Positions 9,431-20,939 of a stretch of 64,000 nt of DNA are shown here, piece after piece. Every line of letters begins with the position of its first letter. Within the stretch, counting starts at the first letter, position 1. The notes under the pieces were generated by a model that worked only from the letters and a program-made list of their open reading frames with translations, did not search any database and had not been told where the DNA came from. The position numbers and the translations under genes are program-made. The DNA is from Isoetes taiwanensis. Taxonomy: Eukaryota; Streptophyta; Lycopodiopsida; Isoetales; Isoetaceae. Location of the stretch: contig JAJEKV010000002.1 of assembly GCA_021234155.1 (NCBI GenBank), positions 7,517,046-7,581,045 on the forward strand. Reading direction: 5' to 3'.

Positions 9431-12010
9431 ATGAAGCCTCTCGCCATAGCTGCTGCCGTTTTTGTGATACTGGCTCCCTTCATCAGCCATGCCAAGGTCA
9501 TCATCATCGGAGCTGGAATGTCTGGTATACGTTTGTTTTTTGGGTTTTTTTTTCTTCCTACTTCACAGTCTGCTTGCTCTTGCTTGCATCTCCGGTGCCT
9601 CAGATCCCTTTGGGCGCAGGAATTATGGCTGGAAAGGCCCTCTCCAATGCTGGATACTCCGACATTCTCATCCTCGAGGCTACGGGCCGCATCGGCGGCC
9701 GCATAAAGGAGACCTCCTTTGCTGGCTTGACAGTAGAGATGGGAGCCAACTGGGTTGGAGGTGGTGGCAAAGAACTCAGCCCGGCTCTCCGACTTGCTAA
9801 GAAATATGGCCTCAGAAGGTTCTTGACTGATAATACCAATATCACCAACAATGTCTACTCCGCCCACTCAAGGTTGCACTAGCCTATAATTCTATTCTAT
9901 TCTATTCTATTCTATTATTTTGCTTCCCTATTTTAGACAACAAGTAGATAGTCATACAAAGCTGCACTTTAAAATGCTCTTCTTACTAGGGAATAATGCT
10001 TTCACTATTAGTAGCATGTAATTCTCATGATGCTTCCACTATAGTACCATGAAGTAGTGCTTTCACTATTAGAAGCGTGTACTTTTGCCATGCTTTCACT
10101 ACTAGTAGCATGTACTTTTGTCCCACCTCTGTGGATGTTATTAATCGTAATTCAATTCTCTGTAACTTATTACTTACCAAATTCTGTCTTTTCAATGAAT
10201 TTTAGAGGCATCATCACCGGTGGAAGCTTCAAGGAGACGCAAAAGATTATGGACGAAAGTTATGAGTTCATTGAGAAACTAGGGGAAACCAAAAATGAGA
10301 ACCGGGACCGCGATGTGTCGATCTTGACCGGACAACGGTTGTTTGGCAAGTAAGTAGTCATTACTATTATTTATGCAAGATGCATTTATTTACATGGTTG
10401 TCTCTTCCAGGGTTCCCAGCACACCTATTGAGATGGCTATAGACTATTCCAACTATGACTATGGGTTTGGGGGTTGTCTTATTTTTGTCCTATTATTGTA
10501 CTTAGTAACTATTGCTAATTAGCATATTGTCTTATCGTTCTCCAATTTGTATTTCATTCACTTAGTAACTACTATTAATTACTAATTTTGTGAGAAACAG
10601 AGCCTCCTTCTGTCACAAGCTTGAAAAATACTCAACCCCTCCCAACTTCTGAAAAATTTGGGAATGACAACTATCTTATTGCTGATCCTCGAGGATATGC
10701 TTACATGGTAAGGAGTATAGCGGCAGAGTATTTGAACGTTTCAAATGGAACCATAAAAGATAGAAGGCTGAAACTTAAAAAGGTTAACTCTCTTCTTTCA
10801 TTCATATGGACAATTCCTCCTTCTCCTCCTTTTGTATTGTTAGAAAGAGATTTTTCAATTTTTCTTATATATTCTTTTTATCCATTTTATTTTCAATTAC
10901 TATATTGCAAATTTAATAGGTAATTACAAAGTTGTTACTCAGAAGACGTTTGCTATATTAATGATTTAGGTTGTGAACAAGATTAAATACATGGCCTCGG
11001 GCATTGAGGTAACGACGAATGATGGTAGCAGCTACACGGGGCAATATTGCATCATATCTGTTAGTGTTGGAGTGTTACAAAGCGATTTAATTAACTTCAA
11101 ACCTTCGTTGCCAGTAAGATCTCTCTTATTCATCATTGGTTGAAGTATCAATAACGTGAAACTATTTTTCTAGCAATGGAAGATTGAAGCTTTGGACCAA
11201 TATGACATGGCTATCTACACAAAGATTTTCATGAGGTTTCCTTCCAAGTTTTGGCCTACTGGTCCAGGCACTGAGTTCTTCATCTATGCCGATGCAAGAC
11301 GTGGTTACTATCCCATCTGGCAGGTTGGAAAAAATATCTTAGTTATCATAATTCATCATTTTAGTGCACCTTTTTTTTCCGGTATATATAAAAAGCTTCA
11401 ATTCAATTTGAACATATCATTGATTTATTGTTTTTTGGCTTGATATTAGCACTTAGAAAACGAATATCCAGGCTCGAATGTGCTCTTTGTTACTATTACC
11501 GGTGAGGAATCACGACGTATTGAACAACAACCAGATAATGTAACAAAAGCAGAAGCTATGGTAGTTCTTCGTACCATGTTTGGCCAAGATATCCCAGACG
11601 CCCAAGATATATTGGTGCCCAAATGGTGGTCAGATCCTTTCTTTAAGGGTAGCTTCTCTAATTGGCCCATTGGTCTCGACCTTGATGAGATTGACGATAT
11701 TAAAGTAAGTTAAGGACTACTATAACTTTGTTTTATCTACCTATACTAATATTTTCTTTTCATAGGCGCCCGTGCATCCACTTTATTTTTGTGGAGAACA
11801 TACTAGTGACTACTTCAATGGTTATGTTCACGGAGCTTATTACTCAGGTAAATATCATTTTAGCATCCATAATCTTTTTGCTTGCTTAATCTTACCTTCA
11901 TTTGTTATATAGGCATATCTGCTGCTTCTCAAATTATCAATTGCGATAAATATGGAAAGTGTGACAACACTATATCCTCCTTAGGAAAGGAAAAAATCTC
12001 GGAAGCATAG
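9431..12010 (+). CDS. PAO: Polyamine oxidase, secreted FAD-dependent amine oxidase
   Basis: Ten exons with GT-AG introns: 9431-9524, 9620-9872, 10206-10349, 10411-10472, 10601-10782, 10970-11113, 11174-11323, 11450-11704, 11766-11847, 11913-12010. They give 487 codons with no disruption. Residues 1-21 form a signal peptide (KPLAIAAAVFVILAPFISHA). An FAD fingerprint follows: VIIIGAGMSG at 23-32, LEATGRIGGR at 50-59, and GANWVGG. K310 in YTKIF is the conserved lysine near flavin N5. RRGYYPIWQ, ESRRIEQQ, PKWWSDPFFKGSFSNWP and CGEHTSDYFNGYVHGAY (FAD C-terminal motif, 437 on) match the maize apoplastic PAO type. The family oxidises spermine/spermidine to H2O2, 1,3-diaminopropane and an aminoaldehyde in the cell wall. 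No peroxisomal C-terminal tripeptide is present. The weakest splice site is the exon 4 donor (GG|GTTGTC). A possible poly(A) signal AATAAA is at 12082. Confidence 0.96.
9888..10120. repeat. Simple and tandem repeats inside polyamine oxidase intron 2
   Basis: A (TTCTA)n microsatellite of about five units lies at 9889-9915. Three to four degenerate copies of a roughly 40-bp unit built on GCTTTCACTATTAGTAGCAT lie between about 9998 and 10120. They are confined to the intron and do not affect the coding sequence. Confidence 0.75.
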
Positions 12011-13900
12011 CTTGGCAGCATGGACATTCAGACGTCTCTAGTATCTACGAAAAAGTGCCCACACGAAAATCCTTTGTTTGAAATAAAAAACAAATTGAGT
12101 GTATTATTAATTTTTTCATGCTCTCTAATAAGAATAAAGAAAATTTTTTGTCCCTCTCTTCTGATGTAACTAAAATTTTACCTTCATGTATACACTTTGC
12201 TTGTTAGATCTGCATTTGCAACCATAATTATAGCTCATATATTACACCTATAAACCAAAATTTTTTGTAAACTACATTTATACCACACAATACTATAGAC
12301 ATGGAAAAAAGAGAGAGAGAAATTACTTTGTTTTTAGAAAAGCAACTTACTAATCTATGGACATTTAATGACTTGAACTAATGAATCTAATGGGTAGCAT
12401 CATGATGGGCATGCAATATATGAGTAAAGATGGGAACAAAAAAGTATACATTGAACTATACTCGTCGCATTCTTCGTTGCGTCTGGACCGTTGATCTAGA
12501 GAATCTACCAGAGAAGGTATGCCATATCCTGAAACCCTAGCTGTAGATCCAAAAAGAAAACAGGTCAAACACACATTTCCACATCACCCTAAGATTTCAT
12601 GTCACCCTAATAAACAAGCGTGTGCAGCTCCATTCAAAGAAGACAGAAGATTTCCATGACTGTTTTCATCCCTTCAGCATAAGCTCTTCTTCCATAAACA
12701 ATATGAGCAATGCATGTGTGCCAATATACATTTGAATTAAAAAAACTGTATCTTGAACAGAAACTGGAACACCATTAAAAGCTAGCATCAAAGCACATGA
12801 AAAGGAACACCACTAGAACTCCAAACAGTGCTACAAATTTGAATTTATGAACCAACACCTAGGTCTGCGAGAGAATTTACAACAGTGCAATTATGCAAGT
12901 GCATGGAAGGAAAAGAATGCATCAAGAATGTCCATCGAACTGTTCCTCAGAAGTTGGCCAACTGAGGGGAACAAAATCGAAATACAAAATCTTCTTAAAT
13001 GAATGGTGCAGCACATGTGAAACATACCTCCTACACCATTCAATAAAATGCGACAAAACAGCCATTGACATATCTCCATATCATGAAGAACAAATATATC
13101 AGACTTTACAAAGTGGTATTCACAAATCAATAGGGAGCTCTGCTATATGAGCTTCACGTGACTCTGGAGTAGGATTTGCAAATGAATAAAACAATATAAT
13201 AATTAATCATGCCACTGGGACTACAAGCTCCTGAAGCATGCATGCGCCTGCCATACCTCCAAACTTCCAGAAACCTCTTTGCACCTCCTATTCTTGCAAA
13301 ACTATCAAACCAAGTCAAATAGAATAAGATGCTGGCATTTGCAACCTCTTAGAATAGAAGATTTAATAGTTTCCATGAACTGCTTTGCTTGCTTCAACGG
13401 AAACTTATAGAATAGTGTTCAGCACAAGGAACATGCTATAATTTACAGCAGTGCATCAAACATCTCACTCAAAGTGCAAGATCATTGAGCTCTCATGCAT
13501 CCAGCTCCTGTGTAACATGCCCTGCAAAACATCTCTCGAAACTGTAATAGATCTAATATTCTGGATAGCCTAAAACCATTTTGTTAAATTGTAATCTACT
13601 ATAACGTTTTGTGTAAGCCTAAAAACAACTATATCATGGAAAACAAGAGCTATTATAAGGGCTAAAAATAATGTTAATAAAATAAAATAATATCTAAAAG
13701 TAACAATAAGTGTAATACTTGCTTTCAAATCTTGTATATCATATATGAATATGGGTGAAGAGTAGAATAATAAAAATAACAATGACTATGTGGAAAACTT
13801 TATTTTTGCTGTTGTTTCTTTCTTTTTCTAGTGTAGTTTTTCAACGTGGTTTTTTCTAGAATCATATTTGAGAAGCACCTTGAAAACCACTATTTTGAAA
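12011..13900. other. Non-coding stretch downstream of the polyamine oxidase
   Basis: It begins with the gene's probable 3' UTR. The remainder is AT-rich with short frames that show no family motif, no intron signals and no obvious repeat ends. Confidence 0.4.
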
Positions 13901-13904
13901 AAGC

Positions 13905-14115
13905 ACACGTTGATATTTTGTAAACCACATGTTATTATTTAATAGAAATAATATTTGAAAACAACTACTATCCATGTGGATATTATGTTAAACCACGTGT
14001 TCTTTTTAGTAGAAACAACACATAAAAACAACTACTATTTTAAAAAACCACATGTGGATGTTCGGTTAAACCACATGTTTTTATAGTAAAAATAACACCT
14101 AAAAACAACGCATTG
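13905..14115. repeat. Degenerate tandem repeat around AACCACATG
   Basis: Three diverged units of roughly 70-85 bp follow each other. Each contains AACCAC(A/G)TG, a short T/A run, TAGTA/GAAATAA and AAAACAAC. They lie at about 13920, 13993 and 14070. Coding is not indicated. Confidence 0.6.
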
Positions 14116-14454
14116 AATTTTATTACAGGACTGTCAATTTTCTATGCATAGGCTTTTAAGACAAAAACTACACATTGTTTCTAGCATTTTCGGAACAAAG
14201 CTCTAGGTGGTCTTTGAGTGTTATTTTTTTGCAGAAACAACAGCAAAAAACTATACATTGAGCAAATTTTGGGGTTATAGTGATAGCTTGGTGACATATA
14301 GAAAGACATGCCAAATAGGCGGCATTCGCCTGCCATAGACAGAGTCCATCTACCATAGCTAGAGCTCTGTTTTGAACAGAGTCCGTCCACCATAGCCATA
14401 GCTTGGGATTAAACAGGGTCCGTCGCGAAGGGTATTTCTTGCAATCTCCATGAA

Positions 14455-14990
14455 ATGAGTGGAGAAAATTGAAATTTGCAAAAGTTGACATGCACGTGAT
14501 GATGTGGCATATCATTGATGACATGTCAGGCCAAGTAAGCAAGGCCAACTTATGACTAGGCCAAAAATATAAAAATGTGTAACTTTGGTTTTCCATGGGG
14601 TGATGTGACAAATTTTTGGTGACATGGCAAGATATAGGTGATGTGGACATGATGACGACTATGCACGCTTTTGGGCATGTTTGTCTCCGTCTTGATGCAA
14701 AAAAATGTAGGGTTCGCGTTATGGGATGCACTGTTAGGATTTGACAGCGCATGCCATTACCCTTGTGGCATCAACAAATAGCATGGAAAAGATAATGTGG
14801 CACTCTGAGTGGTGACATGGCATGCCAAGTAAGCAATTTCAAGTTTTGACTAGGCCAAAAATGAAAACATATCCATCTCTGAACTTTTCATTTGATGATG
14901 TTGGCAAACTTTGGGTGAAGGGCAAGATGGTGGTGATGTGAACATGTAATAGAACGAAATTGTGACGTTCTATATATTTATATGGTATAC
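14455..14990. repeat. Tandem duplication of a 300-bp segment
   Basis: The segments around 14500-14660 and 14790-14945 share ordered words: GATGTGGCA, CCAAGTAAGCAA, TGACTAGGCCAAAAAT, then GGTGATGTG(G)ACATG. This is a diverged direct duplication. The long minus-strand frame across it (14752-14168) shows no family features. Confidence 0.55.
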
Positions 14991-15418
14991 ATATACATTC
15001 TATGACATGTCACTAGAGCATAAGTAGACCCTTATGGTTCGATAGGGGCTAACTTGGGCTAACCTAAAAGAGTTTTTATTAGCTATGCTAAAATATCCTA
15101 TATTATAATGTTTTAGTGCAAGTAATGGACCACGCCCTAAAATTTTGGACGGTAAGGATTTGATTGGGCCTAGGATCAGACGGTAAGGTTTGATTGGGCC
15201 TAAGCTCACACGATTTAGGGTGGTTGTTTTTTATACCTCCCGCTCTTATTCTACTGGTGACATATGTGAATCTTCGACTTTGACTAATCTGGCGATGGCA
15301 ATCTCCTCTTCTTCACTTCTCCTTGATGGCAGTTTTGCAAGACAATGGCTTCAAGGTGGATATGGCTATGGCTATGGCATGCTATGGTGAATTTTAGTTT
15401 GTAAAAAAGGAAATAGGG

Positions 15419-15643
15419 TTTCTTCTTTGGTCTAGTGGTAACACACTAGTTCCTTAGCAATGTGGTCTCGAGTTCGAGACCGCCCAGAATCGCACTCTGT
15501 ACTGTTGGGGTCAAATCCCAACAGACACAATGTAAGGTGGTTGGGGGCAGGGCCCAATCAAGCAATGTAGTGTGGTGTGTGGTCACATGTCCAGTTGGAT
15601 GTTGCCTAGTGGCGTGACGTTAAAACTACTATCTATCTATCTA
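15419..15643 (+). mobile_element. tRNA-derived SINE
   Basis: The head is tRNA-like with an RNA polymerase III A box (TGGTCTAGTGG, about 15427) and a B box within GGTCTCGAGTTCGAGACC (about 15463-15480). A tRNA-unrelated body with GTTGGGGTCAAATCCCAAC follows. The end is a short simple repeat (CTATCTATCTATCT) near 15630-15642, typical of plant SINEs ending in a short tandem motif. It is not a functional tRNA because the acceptor stem does not pair. Confidence 0.8.
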
Positions 15644-16440
15644 ACATCAGCTATCCGTTGTTGCTTTTTGGAGTCGTTGCCATCCTAAGCTCTAGAAAAG
15701 TCCAGACTATCTCAGATCAAATAAACTATCTGAATGAATGCAAGCCCTGCTTGGTCTGAGCAACCACGGTTCTTCAAATTGAAGACTTGAGCAGCAACCA
15801 CGGTCCTTCTAACCCTGCATCTATGTGTTCCATTTGCAATCGCTTCCATCATTATAGAAACCAAATGACGGGTCCTTTTAATGCATAATTTGATGGATCT
15901 AATAATAAACAATGATCTCTAGAATCAATGTTGATTTGGATCAATGTTGCAGCAACAGAATCAATCTTTGCAAGTAAAATCTATGGTTACCATATGAAGT
16001 CTATCTTTAACCTACCAGCTATTAAACGTGACTGTGATCTTGCCCCCAATGTGGCCACATTTCTTTATTACAAAAGTTTGATCTTCTATGTGAATTCCTG
16101 CTTTACCACGTTCGACAACTAAAATGCATGCTTTATAAAACCCATTCCATCGAAACAGAGAATAGTGAACAGCTCTGTACACATGAACATGCGTTTTGGT
16201 TAAGGGAAAAACCTAAAAATCGATGATGCCAAGCTCCATGATGCAAACTTAAATGCAACGGTACCTTGCATCCATCCTTTGATGTCATCAAGCATTCTGT
16301 TTTCATTTATCTCTGCAGCTCTTTCACCGATTTGAGAAACAATAGAGTCGCTTTGCTCATCAAATGTCCAAATATCTCATGCAAACCTCTGAATATCTGC
16401 CATAAATAAACCAATTTAAATGATAAGCATTAAGATAATC
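15644..16440. other. Non-coding stretch, no recognised feature
   Basis: Only short frames without motif support are present. I see no repeat or RNA gene. Confidence 0.4.
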
Positions 16441-16464
16441 AACCAATGCAAAACATAAGAGATT

Positions 16465-16870
16465 TTCAACATGTTAATCAATTCTTACCTGAACACTTAC
16501 GGTCCATTCCTAGCAAATCATTCACCCATAATCTCAACATGTTAATCAATTCTTACCTGAACACTTACGGTCCATTCCTAGCAAATCATTCACCCATGAG
16601 CAGCCGCTTGATGCTTGTGATAGCCAAAAGAAACACAGAAGACAGCATAGCTACAGCCGGCAGAAGAAACGGCTTAGAGCTTCTAAAGGTCCATTCCTAG
16701 CAAATCATTCACCCATGAGCAGCCCAGATGACTCTGTTGCGGCTTAAACTTTTTTCCCGGGCTAGCAATCCGGCCTATTCTTATCTTCCATTTTTCTCTG
16801 AATCGTCTTTTCTAAGCTCTTTCCCTGGGCTGGCAATCCGGCCCCTTTTTTCTCTGAATCATCTTCGCCA
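16465..16870. repeat. Short direct duplications
   Basis: GTCCATTCCTAGCAAATCAT followed by TCACCCAT occurs three times (about 16501, 16569, 16689). The first two copies also share the preceding AATCAATTCTTACCTGAAC. A second duplicated unit (GGGCT(A/G)GCAATCCGGCC ... TTTCTCTGAATC) lies at 16758-16800 and 16826-16861. Confidence 0.75.
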
Positions 16871-17328
16871 GACATGTTTTTAAGTAATGGATAAACAGAT
16901 TCGGCTGTATATCCGGCCCTATCCCTGCATATCTGCATGGCCGCCATGCTCACGAAGATTCAACGCCTATGACTTTTACCCTAGGTAAGTTTGAAGAAAA
17001 GGGCAAGATGATGCCACGTGGCACGAATTAATCCGATCCGTCCAAATTAGGGCTCGATGCACTACACACTTACACCAAAACATTATAATATAAGATAATG
17101 GTGTAAACCATAAAATTTTGTGAATAATAGACGGTAAAGCAAGAGGATGAAAGAACCTCTTACCATAGTATGATATTAAACAAGGATGTGCTATGATAAA
17201 TTAAAATATTACCTTGGGGTAATTATGTTGTAAAATTATATGTATCAAATGTAATTGCAGGGTATGCAAGTTTCCAAGGTGGGGAGACGCGTGATGCTGA
17301 GGACAGCATCAATTCAAGGTGGGGAGAT
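16871..17328. other. Non-coding stretch, no recognised feature
   Basis: It is AT-rich. Part of it (GGTGGGGAGA at about 17277 and 17316) is duplicated just before the LTR-like element. Confidence 0.35.
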
Positions 17329-18653
17329 TGTGACGTTCCAGTATAACATACGATCCGAATACGTATATTATACTGCCACATCCATGACAAGTACTTGAGA
17401 GCCGTAAAGGGTTGCACCTAGGGGGCAATCTCGTATGTTGTGCATGTATAATAAACATATACAACTATAACCCCCTTGCCAAGTGGCAATACCCCATTTG
17501 ATCCCTTTTAATCTAACCCTAAAAGTTCCCATATAAAGAACCAAAGAGGAAACCCTAAACCTTTTCCTTTTCGCATTTTGGCTTCCTTGGGCCATTTCGG
17601 CCAAGCCAAGATCCTAGTTCGCATTGCCAGGCACCGATAAGTTGCAGTTGCACAACAGATCTTCCAGGAGCAGCTGCCTTCAGCCTGATCGAAGGCATGG
17701 ACGCATTCCGAGAAGCTGGAGCAAGTCAAAGATCAGGTAAATGGTTATTCTGTTGTGCAATGCCGACTTTTAGTCCGGCAATGAGCTGGTTTAGCATGTT
17801 AGTTCAGCCTTAGAGGCCTTATAAATTCTGAAATCACAAGCCCTAACAAAGGAACCTAACTATGGATGTTTAGGTAGATAGATTAGATATTATTCTATAT
17901 TTCAGTCTTGATGATGATGATGTTCTTTGATAGATGCTCTCCTCTGTATTGGGAAGGGGGGTAGAGACCCTGAAAGCCTCAGTAATTGATGTATCTAGAT
18001 AGCCTCATTAATTCCCAATTAATGGGTTCAAGTCAAATACGCGCAGTGGCCCTCTAGTCGCCTGTGATGGGCATGCATGCCTCTGGAGGGGAGGTGACTC
18101 TCCTCCTGCCTCATCGGGACTGGGGAGATGCAACCCAGCAATAGCCCTCTTGGCTACGTACCCCGCAGGCTACGGTTCGGTCCCAATACTTTTCAACCTA
18201 CTCTGCAAAGTGTGCACGGGAGGGGCGGATAGAGTGGACTACCCAACAACCATGTTCTTATGCCAGCCCAATCCATTTGCCATGAATTCGATCTGCATTG
18301 ACTTCTGAAGACCCAAGCCGTCAGTCGACCCCCCATGAGTCTGAGCCCTGGGTAGGATTCCCTTTTGTTGCTATTATTTATGTTGATGTTGTTACGCATG
18401 TTATGTTATGAAGTATTCACCCTTCGAGGTGACTTTATTAATGTATTGAAGTCATGTCTCATGTTTATTCGCGCTTCCGCAGCTAGGTCGACCAGAAGGA
18501 AGACGGGGCAAATGACCCATCCACTCTTCCTCACTGACCCAGTTCTTTGGATTGGCGTCAGGTGGATGGCCCCTGCCAGTTTGGCTGTTAGGGGGATGAA
18601 CTCCGCCTTTTGATACGATGGGAGCATCGTAGAGAAAGTAGGGGACGTCACAA
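17329..18653 (+). mobile_element. LTR-like element or solo LTR beginning TGTGACGTTCC
   Basis: The left end TGTGACGTTCC and right end GGGGACGTCACA form short inverted termini of TG...CA type over 1.3 kb with no coding capacity. The interior is strongly similar, in reverse, to 40681-42022. Shared words are TATTGGGAAGGGGGGTAGAG, GGGGAGATGCAACC, GGGAGGGGCGGATAGAGTG (GGAGGGGCGGATGGAGTG in the other) and CCATGAGTCTGAGCC. I find no clean target duplication, so whether it is a solo LTR or a non-autonomous element stays open. Confidence 0.5.
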
Positions 18654-18725
18654 TAACCATCCACAAAGCTCTTCCAATCTGGCACTTCTTCTATGTGAGA
18701 ACCTATAGGGTTTGGAGTAGTGCAT

Positions 18726-20249
18726 TCATGAGATTTCCATTAGCCTAGGAAAGTTGGTCACTGTCTGCTGCTTCAGTATACAACTATATTTGCCAAATAA
18801 TGCATCCACATCCTCATGGGACGTATGCCCGGGTATCAAAAACCCTAAATTAATTCTTTCAAATATCCCCACAGCTGTTAAGTAGGATAAGAAAGAAAAC
18901 ATCGACCTGTTCTTATTTTGGCCTGCACAATTATCAAGTTTGCTAAACTTTTTAATATTGTAACAATGCACTATGTAGTGCCTGGCTAGCTGTGGGGTCC
19001 TGGAGGTGACCATTATATCCATTTTCATAGTTTCTCAAACACTTGATGATACTCCCAATATGAAAATCTGGACCATCACTCCACAACTCCAAAATAAAAT
19101 GCCCATAATAGGTTTAAGTATGCCCATGCAAGATTGCCCCAGTCATTGAGATCTGCAAAGGGTATGATCTTCCACATGACTTTGGTATACGCTTGAATTG
19201 TGGAAGACAAGTCTTTTGCTGGTCCATCTTGTCATGTATAATACATAAATAGTTGTTAGGTTCCAATGCAGATAAAGTCCTCCACATCTAATAACATGAT
19301 ATATGATAGTTCATCAGTCATATTGTCCTTCATATGCTCCCTTATCCTAGCCCTTTGACTCGTTGCACAGTCTTATCAAGAGTCTTCTTCAAATTAGCAC
19401 ACAAATTGCACTTTGCAAAGTTGTTTGAAGTTGCTATGGTGACATAATTGAAATGCTTCTTCCATAGCCTACTAAAGCTAGGTTGGGATATTGGAAGAAT
19501 TTCCAATTCTCGAAGTAGGGAATTCACTTCCTCCAAAATACTCTTTTGAGTACAATGTGATGGTAACCTTTTCTTAACAACTGCTCTTCCCTTTTCATCC
19601 CTTCTGCTTTTGTGTGGAATACACTCTGCATTGAAATCAATATATTTTCAAATATCTCCCTAGCAGCCAAGATCCTAGCAGTTGGTCTCAACAAACCATT
19701 ATTTCCATACAAAGCAATCCTGGTCCCTTCTGCCTGCTTTTTTTGCCAATTATGCCATGAAGAAGTTGGAATTGCATGGATATTCTGCCATGTTTTTTTA
19801 CATATCCATTTGCCTAGCAAAGGGTATCTTTTTCTGTTTGGATTTCTTTCATCCTGAAGTGCATGCTCGAAGATTGTGTACATGTAGGTCCTCCTCTCAT
19901 CAACAGTATACTCTTGAAAAGTGGCTCTTGCTTCCACCAATTGTTCTATTGTAAAGAATTGTATACAACCACTCCAACAACAATCTGAGCCCCTAACCTT
20001 CACCATAGTCTCACGTTTAGTGTAACTAATCGACTTGGCAATCTTGCTAGGATAATGTTTGGCAACTGATACTTCTCCCCTTTTGCTTAGATTTAGGGTT
20101 CCCACTGCTAATGGATCAGGCCAATCATTATCCCCAACAACCTCAGACTCTGGAAAAAGATAATCCTCCACAAATTGAACACTACTTAAGCCATGCCATG
20201 ATGCAAGGAACCTCCAATTGCTTGACACAACCAAAACATTCCTCGTCAC
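18726..20249 (-). pseudogene. DUF7869-type protein, putative transposase-like
   Basis: Three minus-strand frames run in order (20249-19524, 19536-19342, 19028-18726) with frameshifts or introns between them. The N-terminal part includes GSDCCWSGCIQFFTIEQL and RKRYPLLGKWICKKTW. The middle has FSRLWKKHFNYVTIATSNN followed by FAKCNLCANLKKT, a CxxC feature of this family. The C-terminal core is LDNCAGQNKNRSMFSFLSYL then IFERINLGFLIPGHTSHEDV and DALFGKYS, the signature of DUF7869 (DN..G.NKN ... GHTHEDIDA.FG). The role is not established. The family is common in mobile elements of plants and other eukaryotes and a transposase-like role is inference. It lies at the left edge of element B and points away from it. 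A second, different copy lies at 36.8-38.6 kb. Confidence 0.65.
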
Positions 20250-20675
20250 CTAAACCCTTATACCTTCTAGTTGTCTTCCAACATAGAAATTGCAATACCA
20301 AGATTGTCTTCCCCTAGCTTTTCATCATGTGATGCTCCCTACAAAATATACGGTGCCCGACCATACACTCCGTAGGAAATCCCCCATCCGGTCCTTCGAC
20401 CGCACGGGCCCTCCGTCTATCCCGCACTCCAGGGTATCCCTAGTGCGGGAAGGGGACACGAAGGTGCCTTGCGTGCCCTTCCCCTATGGGCTCCTATCAC
20501 AACGGAAGCATAAACAATGTCAGAACTAGCAATAACAATACATCATACTACCTCGAAGGGTAGCACATCCACATATCCATAGCTACAACAAGCACAATTT
20601 CATTAAAATGGGAAATTTCGTGATTCCAATTAGCAACGAAAACCTTTTTTAGTTCATTTTATGCCAATTTTTTAA
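20250..20675. other. Non-coding GC-variable spacer
   Basis: A GC-rich block at 20345-20510 (CCCCATCCGGTCC, CCCGCACTCCAGGG) sits between AT-rich flanks. No coding or element ends are recognised. Confidence 0.35.
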
Positions 20676-20740
20676 GCAATTATGGCGCCATTAAGAAAAA
20701 ATATGCCTCTAAAGTGTCATTTATTGGCGCCATCAAAAAG
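20676..20740. repeat. Two element B palindrome remnants at its left side
   Basis: TATGGCGCCATTA (20681 on) and TATTGGCGCCATCA (20722 on) carry the GGCGCC core with the AT(T/G) flanks of the element B palindrome. The cores are 42 bp apart, like the closer pairs of the cluster at 35.1-35.3 kb. Confidence 0.5.
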
Positions 20741-20939
20741 ACTAACACTGCATATAAAGAAGCTAAAGAAACATAACATCACAAAATTAGTTAAAATTTC
20801 CAAATTCATAGATTTGCAAATCAAAAATTTTGCCACAACAGACAAGGACTTGGAAGGGAGTCTGTTTACAAAAGTATTATTGTATAATTTAACATTATAA
20901 TCACACAAAATTGTGGTTTGGGATCGGGGATCGGGTTAC

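Noticed and set aside
14168-14752. 194-codon minus-strand ORF
   Set aside because: It covers a duplicated non-coding segment, with Cys/His-rich chance composition and no family motif.
15419-15490. Functional tRNA gene
   Set aside because: A and B boxes are present, but the acceptor stem does not pair and a SINE body and tail follow.
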